Source: Mermis nigrescens
Taxonomy: Eukaryota > Nematoda > Enoplea > Mermithida > Mermithidae
DNA length: 64,000 nt
Direction of reading: 5' to 3'
Assembly: GCA_036768485.1 (NCBI GenBank)
Contig: JAVLUZ010000154.1
Span: 23,284,685-23,348,684 of the forward strand
Part shown: positions 1 through 11,694 of the stretch, piece after piece
Layout of the letters: each line of letters opens with the position of its first letter
Position numbering within the stretch: position 1 is the first letter of the stretch
The notes under the pieces: model-generated
The model's input: only the letters and a program-made list of their open reading frames with translations
Database searches by the model: none
Told to the model about the DNA's origin: nothing
Program-made: the position numbers and the translations under genes

Positions 1-740
1 TAGCGATTTATGCTACTCTTTTGCTGTTTTGCTTTTTTATGCCTAGTATATAATAATTATTTAATGTTTTTTGAGTTAAGCAAAGTCCTATGTTCATTAG
101 CAGACCTTGATTTTATTCTTTTGTAAATTTTTTCAGAAATTAATTATTCCTAAAGAATAATGTATGGTTGCCAATATTTCAAAAGCATTCCCAATTTTAA
201 AATTTGTGATCTTGTCGTCAAATAAAAAATCAATGAAGTATTAATGCTATTTAAATTTATGAGAAAACTGGGTAACACTAATAAAAAATGATTTGTTTGG
301 GTGCGCATGGTGCAATATTCGGAAAAAAATTTGAAAACTAAGGAAGGCATGATAAACTAAAATCATAATTTAATCACGAAAAACAAGATATACTGACCGG
401 CGAAATCCATGTCTATCCAACTAGATGCACAATATATCGTAGAAATCTTTGAATTTCAATCAGCAGAATATCGAAACTTGCTCCGACCGGTATTAAAGCT
501 CGTTTTGTCCACTGAGCTTTTTATCCTACGAGATTAATTTGCATTTTCTCTATTCATGGGCGGTGACCATTTTCAGGAACGTACCAAATTTATTTTTAGA
601 GCTATAGGTATTTACGCATTATATTTAAAAAAACAACGCTTTATGGCAAACAATAGAATGGGCGTGTCAAGCGCGCAGTTGGCATTTTTATACAACACAT
701 TTCAAATTTGTATAATATTTAGTCCTACAATGTTCGTATA
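1..740. other. AT-rich stretch without a recognisable gene
   Basis: No open frame here looks like a protein. The longest ones are low-complexity and start or stop at random. I see no transposon end or tandem repeat until about position 745. Confidence 0.5.
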
Positions 741-744
741 CTTT

Positions 745-1150
745 GTCGTACCTCGTACTTTCGAAGAGATGGGACATTCAATCAGATGGGACATTCGAAA
801 AGATAAGACATTCGAACAGGTGGGACATTCGAAGAAATGGGATTTTTTGATAGAATTATTTGCATTTTGTGTCTTTATTCGAAGAAGTAGGACTTGCAAA
901 GAGATGGGACGTTCGAAGATGTGGGACATTCGAACAGGTGGGACATTCGAACAGGTGGGATTTTTTTCTTAGTTAATTTTCATATTACATCACTTTGCGA
1001 ACACCTGGGACATTCGAACAGGTGGGATTTTTTTCTTAGTTAATTTTCATATTACATCACTTTGCGAACACCTGGGACATTTGAACAGGTGGACGTTCGA
1101 AAAGGTGGGACATTCGAAGAGATGGGACATTCGAAGAAGTGGGACTATGC
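745..1150 (+). repeat. Degenerate 15-17 bp minisatellite (TGGGACATTCGAA unit)
   Basis: Imperfect units of the form TGGGACATTCGAA followed by (G/C)A(G/A)(G/A) repeat many times between about 750 and 860 and again from 900 to 1150. Inside the array a roughly 68-bp segment containing TTTCTTAGTTAATTTTCATA is duplicated directly (about 940-1007 and 1008-1076). A 138-codon open frame overlaps the array, but it only reads the repeat and is not taken as a gene. Confidence 0.8.
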
Positions 1151-1594
1151 CGGCTGTCATAGGGTCTGCCGTTTTGGGAGGGGACCAGGAGAGACCATAA
1201 CAAAATTTCTAAATTTTTAGGAACTAAAGATTTTTTAAAAAGAGATTTTGGGCTTCAATCGAAAAGGAAAATTAGTCGATAACACGTCACACTTTTAAAC
1301 TAAAATGTTGACGGATGATTATTTATATTTCACTAGTAGAATGAAAGTTTTATTATAACTTTCTAAGAATGAATATTTTTGCCAAAAAACTAGCCTTGAA
1401 ATGCTAGTTTTTTTGGCAAAAAACTTGCCTGCAGTCAACAAAGATTGTGAGAAAGCGTAAAATTTGTATAAGCCGTTTTTTATTTGACTTAATTCTCATA
1501 AACTGATGGAAAATAAACTTTGTTTGAGTGTTAGATTAGCAAAAAGGAACTAATGCATCACATGTCTTCAATTAGCGTCGCTTTTTGTCTATTT

Positions 1595-1662
1595 TTGTGG
1601 CACCGGCGCCGGTGCCGATGTGCCATGACACCGGTGCCGGTGCCTGCGCCATTCCTACTTTG
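1595..1662. repeat. GC-rich GGTGCCGGTGCC palindromic cluster, probable hAT subterminal relic
   Basis: A short island of GGCACCGGCGCCGGTGCC-type sequence stands out in AT-rich DNA. Similar CCGGT-rich subterminal clusters mark both ends of the hAT elements elsewhere in the window (13.65, 15.5 and 29.0 kb). This is probably one solitary end. No partner end or target duplication was found. Confidence 0.4.
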
Positions 1663-2096
1663 AAGATTGTGTCGCGAACAGGGGAGATTTCCTCGAAAAA
1701 GTCAAATTAAGGCCATAAATGGATGAATATCAAAAGTTGGCTGAAAATGTTCGTGAAATTAATCGGACTGTGATTTAACGTAGCTTTTAAGCTGTTTTTA
1801 TCATTTATACATGCCGTGCATGTATGGTCGCGACGCGACCAGACATGCACATGGGGGTTTGGGGGTCTAGCTAGACCATAGATGCACAGCGTGCATGGTC
1901 GGGGAGAGAGGATCAAATGTTGAGTTTTTTGGGCCAAAATTGCTTAAATGCTAAAGTAGCTTTAAAACTTTTAATTCACAGTTTCTGGTCAATTTCAATT
2001 ACTTTTCAATAAAAATTCTCGTTTTAAATTTTAGCTTTCATTTTACCTGATTTTTTCAATAAATTTCACAATTCTTCCATTCTGAGGGGTCTAGAC

Positions 2097-2338
2097 CATA
2101 GGTGGGCAGCACTAAAATTCTGGATGGGTGCAATATTTTTAAGGTCAAAGAATGGTGGTTTGGCAAAAACACGCCATTTTTCAACGTTTCTCAGCAAGCA
2201 CTATGCATAGGCATCAAAAAATCGCGGAAAAAATTTGAAACAATTTTAAAAATTGAATTCTGGAGGGCGATATTTCGGTTTGGGGGTATTCGGCCTTTTG
2301 GGGGTGGATCCTCCCCGAAACCTCCACGCCCACGTATG
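2097..2338 (+). mobile_element. Family-A hAT MITE, target duplication GTCTAGAC
   Basis: The ends are CATAGGTGGGC and GCCCACGTATG, which are inverted repeats of the family consensus CATACGTGGGC. The 8-bp direct repeats GTCTAGAC flank it exactly at 2089-2096 and 2339-2346. An 8-bp duplication and short inverted ends are hallmarks of hAT elements. There is no coding capacity. The interior carries the family's GGTCAAA, the ATGG-TTTGGC region and a G-rich end. Confidence 0.85.
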
Positions 2339-2346
2339 GTCTAGAC

Positions 2347-2611
2347 CATAGATGCACAGCATGACCGATCTGGGTCAGCCGGTCCACAGGGTGGGTCAAA
2401 AATATGAGCTTTCTTGGGCCAAATTGACCTCAAAAACTGGTTTAAGCGCTAAAATAGCGTTACAAACAACTACATTATTATGCAGTTTCTGGTCAATTTG
2501 AAGCACTATTTAGAAAAATTTTGAATTTTTATCCGATTTTAGCCTTGATTTTGCCTAATTTTCTCTATGAAATTTTCCATTTTTCCATTCTGCCCCCAAA
2601 GTCTATGTTTA
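2347..2611 (+). mobile_element. Family-B MITE sharing the GTCTAGAC target
   Basis: It starts CATAGATGCACAGCATG directly after GTCTAGAC (2339-2346) and ends just before another GTCTAGAC (2612-2619). Its interior (TTTCTGGTCAATTT and CCATTTTTCCATTCTGCCCC) is shared with copies at about 1690-2088 and 4265-4510. It is non-coding. Confidence 0.65.
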
Positions 2612-2649
2612 GTCTAGACCCATAAACCTCCACATGCATGTCTGATTAG

Positions 2650-4095
2650 ACCACACGTGAGATTACAAAAAAATTGGAACGAAATTTATAATACCCCTTG
2701 AAGATTACGGTTGCCCTCCAGAATTTTGATGAAAATCAATAATTTATGCAAAAGTATCATGGTTCTTACGCTATTTTAGCATTTATAGCAGTTTTGAAAT
2801 CATTTTGCCTCAGAAAAAGTTTTCTAGCTGAGCCCCAGGCCGACTATGTTATGCACCTACGATCACGACCAGATGGGAATCGAAGTCTACCTAAAAAACA
2901 AAAAAGAAAAGTTTTTGGTGAAAATAAGTCAAGAGTAAAGTCAATAACGGGCAAAAATCACAATTTCTTGCAAAAAAGCTCAAAATCGACCTGAAGCTGC
3001 CCGTTTTAGCAATTTATAAGCTATTTAAGCTTTGTACAGATTCAAAAGCTATTTTAGTCCAAAAAGACTGCTGTGCATCTACCATCGCTCCGCGACCATT
3101 TGTGCTCAGCTTAGAGTGGAATCAGCCAGACTAAATTGTGAATTAAAATTATAATTGTTCGATTATCGTGCAATAACTATTAAGTGATGTAAAAATTGAA
3201 ACGAAATTAACAATTCGTTGTCGATTTTAAGCATTTTCACTTCAAAGAGAGAAATGTCGAGTCACCCGAATAGTAGAGGTTGATAATTTCAGAGCAATTT
3301 AACCCGATTTCAGCTTTTGTTAGGCTCTTTTATTGGCATTTGCTAATGAAAAAAGCTTAAATATTGGATTTGTGGCCTTTTTTACTCTTTTCATGCTTAA
3401 TCGCTCCTCGGCTTTGCACCTTCTCTATCCACTTTCCGCCAAAGTGAGTCTTTTGCTATACCTACCTATTGCATCGGGCATTCAGCGAACAGTTTGCTTC
3501 CGCGGAATGATGAATTAATATAGTGATGTAATACATTTCAAGCGACTCATTCTAGGATAAGCTGATTTACTTAATCAGTTTTACAGATAACTATAAAATG
3601 ATTAATTGTTTCGACATCATGCCTTAGCACAATTAAGTCTTTTTTGCTTTCTCGTATAAAATTTTCTTTGATATACTTAGCATGTTTGTTTTATAATTAT
3701 GAAGTTATATCTGCTTCATTCACTTTTTATGATAAAAGAGTTTCATACATTTTTGATTACTTTAAACTATTGCCAGTATGCTACGAAAAATTCTAACTTC
3801 GAAATTTAAATATTAATTGAGAAAGGGCTTCAATCGCACAAAATGGGTGCATACAGCATCTTATTGCACAGCGGCGATGTCATTCGTTTTCAGTTTTATA
3901 TTTTTATCGAGTGTCGTATCGTTGCCTTCCCTTTTTTTGTTCTCACAATGTGATACCGAATTATCTTCATTATTGTACGTTCATTTGGAAATTTGCAACT
4001 TATAAATTATCCTTCGTTTCAAATTGCATTGAAAATTAATTATGCGTAAAGCGGCTTATACAGGCCGCTGAATTTTAAGAAGCGACTAATTTCGT
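2650..4095. other. No gene seen; scattered repeat fragments
   Basis: This stretch contains further diverged family-B fragments near 2830-3120 (ATGCACCTACGATC and TGTGCATCTACCATCGC). Otherwise it is AT-rich sequence without a credible coding frame, splice-site pair or tandem repeat. Confidence 0.4.
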
Positions 4096-4135
4096 ACAAT
4101 CGTGAGCAAAGGACATATTCTTTGCTCACGATTGT
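4096..4135. repeat. Perfect 16-bp inverted repeat (hairpin)
   Basis: The arm ACAATCGTGAGCAAAG (4096-4111) is perfectly complementary to 4120-4135 with an 8-nt spacer. No poly-T tract or transposon feature adjoins it, so its role is unknown. It could be a young small palindromic duplication. Confidence 0.8.
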
Positions 4136-4264
4136 CTCGTGACAACCTTACTTAACCCGACATCCGACCGTATATAATCTTAGGAGTTCGGCGAGTTTTT
4201 CACCTGGTGCAAAAAGGTTTTTATGTACGTAAAATCGTTAAATTTTTGGGACATCCCAGACCGC

Positions 4265-4515
4265 GCACGCCCATAGATGCACATCATGGCCGCGATCTGC
4301 TGTGAGGGTTCAGCTGGTCTTAGGAGTCGAAAATTGGGCTTTTTGGGCGTTAAAAACTGGTATAAATGCGATAGTATCTTTAAAACTGTGTTATTTCACA
4401 GTTCCTGTTCAATTTCGAGCACTTTTGAATAAAATCTTCGATTTTCATCCATTTTTAGCGTTCATTTTGCCTCATTGTCTTCAGAAAATTTCCCTTTTTC
4501 CATTCTGCCCCTTAA
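4265..4515 (+). mobile_element. Family-B MITE copy (diverged)
   Basis: The segment from ATAGATGCACATCATGG through TTTCCATTCTGCCCCTTAAG repeats the interior order of the copy at 2347-2611: a GTCAAT-type block, a CATTTTTAGC block, then TTCCATTCTGCCCC. The ends are degraded and no clean target duplication was found. Confidence 0.6.
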
Positions 4516-5690
4516 GTTCATGTCTGCTCATGCCTGTTTATATCTGCATTCGACGCGAATATTCAAAGTATTATAGACCAGGTACGAATTAAATATCTCA
4601 AATCTGTTCTCTAACCGAATCCGAAACATCACTAAAATATCATTTTTATCCATGAAATCGGACTCATACACATTTGTGCTCATTCCAATAAATCATACAT
4701 TTTCATGTTCATAATATTTAAGCGGTGTTATAACATGAACTATAGACTTCTATCGATCAACATGGCAAATTGCGCGTACTGTGTATAAAACCAGAACCGG
4801 AACCGGTATCAGGTATCGAACCGAAACCGGAAACGATATTTCTTTTATGCTATACGCCCAGTACATCATTCTTGTGCACCTATCTTGAGTTTTATAACAC
4901 GTCTGTTATTAAACCCGCTGAAAATTATGCTGAGTTCTCTGATTTGCCACAAAATAACACATTTTTACGGTGAAGTTGCGTATTCAAATATTTCTATTTT
5001 ATACGAAACAGAATTCGGAAAGTCTTATAGAAATTAGGATATATATTAGTCAATCATCTCGAAGCAGCTAGATTACCACACGATACGCTGACGATAATTT
5101 ATTAATAAGTTCATGGTAAGGTATGATATTCTATTATAAAAGCTCGGATTAGTGCCCACTGCTCAACTAAAATTTTCTTGAATAATACTATATTGCAAGT
5201 GGAACGAACCTTCGAAATTTATGTAATGTATTGTGCATTGACATTAGAAATCCGAAAAAGTCAAAAATAAACAGATGATGCGTGCAGCAATCTTAATTAT
5301 TAATCTTGAAAGTCAAATTTTGATGTCAAATTTATAAATAACATTCATCGGGTTTTGCATAGTCTTGTGTTCAAATAAAACATTTCAGCCTAAGAACTGT
5401 CAGTCGTTTTTTCCTTTATGTGCAGTTTTGAACGGTTAAGCAGGTTGTTGCAAGGACTTTTGATGCTGCAGAGGTTTGTTGGTTGGGAAAACTTGCATAA
5501 AAATGAGAATAGTTTTTGTATTGACTTTTCCTTTTTCCCTTCTTGTTGAAAGAATCTGTTTTGGTCAAGTCATGACGTGAATATAACATGACAGGAAAGT
5601 CAAATTTTTAGCTATGCTTTCTCTACAGTGTGTAAAAAAAGAAGGATTATTTACCAAAGTTTCTTAAGTTTCACTGATTCATGCTTGCAG
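4515..5690. other. Upstream region of the BED gene, no gene seen
   Basis: This is AT-rich DNA with a short ACCGGAACCGG cluster at about 4790-4835, a relic of a hAT subterminal repeat. No coding frame is credible. A promoter or leader exon for the BED gene could lie here but cannot be recognised. Confidence 0.35.
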
Positions 5691-5703
5691 AGAAGTCGTC
5701 ACT

Positions 5704-5886
5704 ATGCTCAGTGTTCGTGACCTAAAACAACAAATCATGTCAGGAATCAATAACGGTGTACTGAGCGTGGTTGATCAAACTAAAATTAAATCAGATCGAA
5801 GCAGATCTGACGTGTGGAATCGGTTTAGCCGGGTTTACGACGGCGGAACTCCATTGAACTACGTAGTGTGCCGCTCATGCGATACT
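5704..5886 (+). CDS. BED zinc-finger protein, coding part of exon 1
   Basis: The ATG at 5704 opens 61 codons. It lies 12 bases after a good 3' splice site (CATGCTTGCAG ending at 5691), so an untranslated leader exon is likely upstream. The last residues hold the first half of a BED finger: SDVWNRFSRVYDGG followed by the zinc pair CRSC. The frame ends at a strong donor, ACT followed by GTGAGTAG at 5887, in phase 0. BED fingers bind DNA and occur in chromatin-boundary proteins and domesticated hAT transposases. The second zinc pair is supplied by the exon at 21512, also phase 0. Reading past the donor meets a stop after 19 more codons. The joining of exons is inferred from phase and motif fit. 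Confidence 0.7.
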
Positions 5887-6954
5887 GTGAGTAGTCAACC
5901 GAGGCTCTGTGGAACATGTTTCCGTGTTTACTCTATTGCTTTTTAATAAAAATTCGTCAATTCTTGTCCATTGTCGTTTAAACTAACGAGACAAAAAGAG
6001 CACTTTGTTATAGTCTGGCGAAATTTCAATTGACTGTGTCATTCCTCATCAAATGCGTTTGGTGAGGCAACGATTTCGGGATCGTCTCCATACTAATTCA
6101 GAAATTTTCGGGTTTCGAAATTGTAAAACTGTTGTATTTTCCCTGATATGCTGATTAATTTTATGTACCTACAATGATTGTTGAAAAGTCCTCAAATTGA
6201 CTTTAAACTTATGAAAATCTTAACTTTTTCGTACTTTTTGCTGATTCGCTTGTCGTTTCTAAAAGTAGGGATTAAAAAATAGAGGAAAAATGGTATGCTT
6301 GTCAATCGTCGAAAATCCGAAAAATAAGTAAAGAAATCGGATGGACGAGTTGTTAAAGGATTATTTTCTGTACTTCTTAAAATAATTGTGGATTATGTAC
6401 GAAAATTTTGGATACCCACCGTCTTTGTACAAACGTTAAGTCACTTGCACAAAAGTATAAACTATGTTAAGTAATTTGGTTCGTTCTGATTGATGATCCG
6501 AAATTACGGCCCTGTCTAATACCTTCTTGTTTTTGAACGGGTTTCTCGCTCGTACCTTTCATCAGCGCTACTTCAATTGCTCGCGGTTTAGCCCGATTGT
6601 TTTCTCAATGAATATAATCTTAATTCTTTCCTGTTGCAATCCCTAATTCTACTGCTCGTAACATATATACATTTCGGCATCCTTACTTCGATAACTAATT
6701 ATTTTTGCTTCCTACAAACGCTCTGATTGCAGAACAGTGGCGCAAATGTAGCACTGATTATGATTAGCGAGTTCCATGTTTCTGCCGTCACTTGATATTT
6801 AAATAACGATTTTTGTAAGCTTCCTAAAGTAGTCTTTATGGCTAGTAGCTAAAAATTATGTGCGAATAATAGAAAAATCGACTATCCGCTATCGTTTTTA
6901 ATTTTTTGACTAATATCTTTCCGTTCACCAGCTCATTCTAGTGATAGTCTTATG

Positions 6955-7209
6955 CTCACGTGGGAGGGGGTTAGGGGGTATGCACCCCCCAGAAGACCGA
7001 ATACCCCCCAGAAACCAAAATACACCCAGAATTCGATTTTTGGAAATTTTTTTTGTTTTTTTCGCAATTTTTGATGCCAATGGATGGTGCTCGATTAGAA
7101 ACGTTTAATAATTGTGTTTTTAAGTCATACAACCATTTTTAAGATCATTTTTGACCTTTGAAAAATCTTGCACCTCCCTCCTCTAGAATTTTGGTGCTGC
7201 CCACCTATG
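6955..7209 (-). mobile_element. Family-A hAT MITE, target GTCTTATG/GTCCTATG
   Basis: The ends are CTCACGTGGG and GCCCACCTATG. The flanking octamers GTCTTATG (6947-6954) and GTCCTATG (7210-7217) differ by one base, as expected for an older insertion. The interior is the reverse complement of the family-A order, with C-rich runs at the left end. Confidence 0.75.
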
Positions 7210-7949
7210 GTCCTATGCATGAACATTTAGAAAAAGGACCGTGTGTGCACAGAACGATCGATTTGTTTTGTATAAAATTTAATTTTATTGAGACAAAGTG
7301 ACCTCTGCTCACAGTTGCACAGAGATTTCTAGTATTTTTTAAAAAAAAGTTTTGTCTATTGTCCCTTTTCGGCCCTAATTTGGCCTTATTTTCATGAAAT
7401 TTTTCATTTCATCACAAGGCTTTTCTGAATCCCATCATGAATAAAATGTCTTCGTTATCTTAACTCTTTAAGTGGACATTAGCAGGAATACGTCCGAATA
7501 ATCATTTTAGTCTTGTCTGTAAATTTTTCCTTTCTAAAGTGATATATTAATCTTATGTCAACTGTACAAGATTAATTCCAAATTTCAATTTTTAAGCTAG
7601 TGCTGCGACTTTTCAAGACTCGATATTTCGCATTATATTCTATTAACCTTTCGCTTGAAAATTTTAAATCTTAAAGGCGAATAGTCAAGCAGATATGCAA
7701 GTTCCGCTCGATCGGCTACCATTCTATAATTCCGAGCTGGAAGGCAGGACAAAAGATCCTATAAACTCACAACATTGTTAGATCCTAAATCAATTTTTCG
7801 TTTTAGCATATGTTTGACTAATGTTTTAGTAGCGGCTAAGAATGTAGGTACCTACTCAATTTTTGCTAACTGATCCAAAAGTGCATATTATGTTTTTAGG
7901 TTATAATCTTGTATAAAATAAGAAATAATGGAAAAACATTTTCAATAAA

Positions 7950-8430
7950 TTTGGGATAAGGAGAGAAATACAGGGAGGAGATCGATTTCAGTTTGTAACC
8001 AAGCCAGTGTTTTTTTGTACAAGGTCCGTTTGTACATGTAAAAATATGGTCCCCAAAAGTCTGTACATTTTGTACACACAAATTTTTGGGTACTAAAAAA
8101 TATGGTAGCGATTTTAATGTTGTAAAAACAGTTGTTCGACTTTTGGTAGTAAATTTTAGCTAATTTCTGGGTCTCTAAAGGCAAAAATCACTAAGAATCG
8201 TCCTATAACGGCGCGAAGCGCCGAAAAATTTGACATTTTTCCTCTTGAAATGCAATTTCTGCCATTATAAAGATGTATAGAACACACAATTACTCATTTC
8301 GGCTCGAAGTGCCGAAAATTTTTGCGAATTTTAGACTTTTTTTGTTGCAATTTTTCTTTTCCCAAAAATCTTTGTACATGTACAGAGGCAAAATCTTTGC
8401 CGAATACAAAAAACCGTGTTGGTAGCAGGC
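7950..8430 (-). mobile_element. Family-D hAT MITE module (partial copy)
   Basis: It shares the internal order of the complete copy at 14068-15139: a GTACAAGGTCCGTTTGTACA block, the TTTTAGTGATTTTT-like block, the hairpin GGCGCGAAGCGCC (about 8210), and CTTTGTACATGTACAGAG before CCGAATACAAAAAACCGTG. Outer ends are not recognisable. It is non-coding. Confidence 0.65.
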
Positions 8431-8599
8431 ATTTATATTTTCGCACTCTTATATATTTGCTGGTTATCACTTTGTGCACTGAAATCCTTCACCTGCTCAA
8501 GGTTTTCTGTAGATACCGTCTATTACTTTGGGCAGCTATTGCCTTGCAATATATTGCCCAATAGGTGATAATACTGAAGCTCTCTTTTACGGCAATGTC

Positions 8600-8770
8600 G
8601 ATTCACGACGATCACGACCAGACATGCACGTGGGGAAGGTTTGAGGGTTTAGGATTTTATTCGTTCCTGAGTTCGTTTTGACCCAGAAAGCTCAATTTCT
8701 TATCCTTTAGATTAGCTGACCCCACTCAAGATCGGCATTGGTGTTCATCTATGGTAACGACGACTCACAA
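8600..8770 (-). mobile_element. Family-B related fragment
   Basis: ACCAGACATGCACGTGGGG followed by a GGTTTGAGGGTTT-like stretch matches the left end of the element at 1843. Downstream, a degraded end (GGTGTTCATCTATGG) precedes other DNA. It is non-coding and no clear target duplication was found. Confidence 0.4.
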
Positions 8771-9034
8771 GCGTACGTGGGCAGCAGCCCTTTTCTGGGA
8801 GTCCAATGGAGCTATATTGCCAAAAATAGCTCCGAAAATCCAATCTGAAGATCTATTGATTTTTGGGGGATCTATCGTATCCTGGGGGTCCAGCAGACCC
8901 TTCCCAACCATGCTAGTATGTTCTCACGGGTTATTTTGTAGATTTTTACTCTAGAATGTAATCTGCAGAGAGCTGAATCATTCGACTTACCGCGATTATT
9001 TCTGTCCATTGCCTAATAAAGCTTCATAGAGCAC

Positions 9035-9424
9035 CGGGCATGCACAACATAAGATTGTGGGGGAGGGTCAATTTTAAAGTGCCTTTTTGGGCCCAAAAAT
9101 GGTGGATACGCGTCAAAAACATTGTTTTTCGGCATATCTGACGATGTGATATCTTTCTAGAACTAAAAAAATTCGGAAAAAATCAAAAAAATTCGAACAA
9201 ATCGAAGAAATATATACTTTAAATATGAGTATATGGCGCGACGCGCCGAGAATTTGACACTTTCAAGTAAATAGATAGCTAAAAGCGCTTAAAACAACGC
9301 CTTTCTACGAATTTTTATAGGGATTTTGGAAATTTTCTGTAAAATCGCGAATTATAGGTGAGGGGTGTGAAAATATTTCTGAGGGGGCGAAAACACCCTT
9401 ACCTTTTCCCTAAGGTCGTGCATG
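9035..9424 (+). mobile_element. Family-C hAT-like MITE, target TAGAGCAC
   Basis: Exact octamers TAGAGCAC flank it (9027-9034 and 9425-9432). It begins CGGGCATGCACAACATAAG and ends GGTCGTGCATG. The interior has ACGCGTCAAAAACATTG and the hairpin GGCGCGACGCGCC at about 9235. Relatives lie at 13241-13635, 22364-22720 and 26690-27075. Confidence 0.75.
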
Positions 9425-10580
9425 TAGAGCACTTTGATTGACATTTGGAATTAGTTTACCATTGTCATATAAACACTTTTCATTCACTTTGCTAATCACA
9501 GTCGACGAACACGTATAACAAACGATTATGCTTTGTGGTTTTGTCAAATCCACATTCATTTCTTTTCATCGTTTTTGTTGAATCCTTATAAATTGCGCTC
9601 GAAATATTTATGTTCAACACTGGTTTTTAGCGCGGCGCAGAGGAAACCTGTCCTGCGCTAATAAGACATTTCGCACATTAGCGCCATGCGCAAAGGCTTT
9701 TTGGACGAAAAAATAGAAATTTGAGCATTTTTACAGCATTCTTGTAGAAAGTTTTCAAAATATTTTCGGTGCGTCGCGCCGAATATAATAAAAATGTATT
9801 CTTTCTGTTTTCCCATCACTTTTCTTTTGTTTCAATATCAGGGAGTACCTACTTTAGCAACTTTGCAGAAAGGTACCCATGTTTTTGTGACGATTTGCGC
9901 CAGATTAATTGTTTTTATATTATGTTCGTCTTGTAAACAACCCAACCTTGAGCTAGACTTGGAGAAGATGCCAAAGTTTTTGGCGCTCTGTCTGCGCCCA
10001 GTTATTAAATTTGTGTATTGTTCTTTTTCGAATGCAAAAAAATTGAGTGCAATGACAGCTTAAAGAAATCACTCAGTCTAGCATGGATCGCATAACGAGA
10101 AATCAGTCGTTTACATAGATAGCTTAAGCATTAGATGTTTTGTATCTGTCGAAAGAGGTGAAAAATTTTTTCAAAATTTATCGTCAGTACTTTATAGAGC
10201 TCATTAAAAACGCTTAAAAATGACCTAATTCTTGCCTGTCCCCTAACAGATTTACGTTTTTTTGGTGCGCTTATGAGAGATTGAGCGTGCAAACGCTCTA
10301 TCCTGGACATTAGCGGCCGCGCAGATGGCAATGGCGCTAAAAAACACCGATGTTCAATATTTGACGATGCAGACTAACTATCCTTCCTGCTCATATTCTA
10401 TTAGACAGTAGTGCCTCATTACTTATTTGTGCTTTTTGAATCGCTGTTATGAACCATTTCGTTTAATTTTGTACATTAATCTACTTTAGGGCTGTTTTCT
10501 GTGCGTATGAATACATAATCGGTAAAGACTTACTTGGTTTCAGTCTAGATAGCAATTTTTGAATACTTGTATATTTCTAT

Positions 10581-11048
10581 ATGCCTCGCCGATCTTCCGG
10601 TAGATCTGTCGAGCATATTGTAAAGGGCAACAAAAATAATAGTGAAACGGTGCGCGAAGATCAGCAGTCAGGGACAGAAATTGATCCTGCTTTAGAAGAA
10701 TGTAACGAAAATTCGTCAGTGAATGATAACGAAGAAGACTATGAATCTAGGTCACAAGGTGTCACCGATCTAGATCAAAGTGGTCCTAAAAGGATACGGA
10801 GTTACACTTTCCGTCCTTATTGGTATGACAAATTTAAATGGCTTCGCGTAATTAATGAAGAACAACGATTAGTGATTTGCAAAGTTTGTTGCGATGGTTT
10901 TGCCAATAGCGCCTGGGCGCACGGAAAACAGCTGCCTACTTGGAGAGTTTATCCATTTCAGTATCACGAAGAAAGAGATAAGGCCCATTTAAGAGCCGTT
11001 GCCGAACAAAAAACTCGCCCAAAAAGTGTTTTTGCTTCTTTGGCTGAG
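10581..11048 (+). CDS. Zinc-finger protein coding exon inside the BED-gene intron
   Basis: The ATG at 10581 opens a frame of 164 codons to a stop at 11075. The first 75 or so residues are polar and acidic. Residues about 77-140 form a TTF/BED-like finger of the kind seen in hAT-derived proteins: FRPYWYDKFKWLRV, then CKVC, a tryptophan, and a final HEERDKAH. Good donors GAG-GTAGTA (11049) and GTA-GTAAGTG (11052) near the end suggest that the last residues are intronic and the exon continues elsewhere. Both donors are in phase 0, the phase of the BED exon at 21512. It may be a separate nested gene, a domesticated transposase exon or an alternative first exon. The exact partner exon is not established. 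Confidence 0.55.
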
Positions 11049-11299
11049 GTAGTAAGTGAAAAGACTTCCCAATAATCTTCGCCTAACGCTCAGTGTCATG
11101 CGAATAGCTGTCAATAAATTTATTGTATTTTCACTTCACTTAACCTCATATACTTATTTTGGTTGCAATTTTTTCGCGATTCGATTCCAGTTAAGATTCT
11201 TAGGATACAGAATTTCGATTTCGGTGTTCGTTCTTTCAAAACTTGTTATTAGTAGCTCGAGTTCCAGTCTTACAACTTAGGAACTGTACCTGTTATTGT

Positions 11300-11560
11300 T
11301 CAAAGCATGTAAGTGAATTTTTAGCGCGCACAAATGTAGCTACAAAAGTCCTTTTTCGAGATTGCTACTGTAACACAATTTCACATGAAATAGTTTGCAG
11401 TCGTTGTTCCACTTCTGTGGTCGATTTTTACCGATTAGGAAATCGCCCGCGATACGCAAAGGTTTTGTTAGATAAACTACGGTTCGCAATTATCTCGCTT
11501 TACGCGACATGTTTCTATTAGCTTTGTTTTTCCCAACAAGAAATCAGATTTTTAATTGAA
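11300..11560 (+). mobile_element. Diverged relative of the MULE-type MITE at 27803
   Basis: The order GTGAATTTTTAGC, ATGTAGCTACAAAAGTCC, ACTGTAACACAATTTC, GAAATAGTTTGCAG parallels the interior of the elements at 12572 and 27803. A 92-codon frame through it (11243-11521) is therefore not taken as an exon. Confidence 0.4.
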
Positions 11561-11694
11561 GAGACATGGTAATCATCCTTGACACAAGAACCAGTTTAAA
11601 AAATAATGCTTGGATAGGCGTCAATTTCCATAGGCATATCAATAGCATACAGCCGCGCCGTCTTATTCTCAAAGAGTCAGACTGTCATTTCAGT

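Larger units (their letters stand above)
1843..2640. mobile_element. Cluster of nested MITEs in a family-B element
   Basis: The left end reads CAGACATGCACATGG and the right end reads CACATGCATGTCTG, so the two ends are inverted copies. Both are followed inward by GGGTTT-like sequence and a GTCTAG motif. Inside, at least two shorter elements are bounded by the identical octamer GTCTAGAC (2089-2096, 2339-2346, 2612-2619). A further partial element lies at about 1883-2088. I read this as a family-B MITE that received later insertions at its GTCTAGAC site. The order of events is inferred. Confidence 0.55.

Noticed and set aside
556..972. Open frame of 138 codons over the TGGGACATTCGAA array
   Set aside because: It reads the minisatellite itself and has no domain or splice support.
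11243..11521. Cysteine-containing frame downstream of the zinc-finger exon
   Set aside because: The sequence matches the interior of the MULE-type MITE family, so it is not likely to be an exon.
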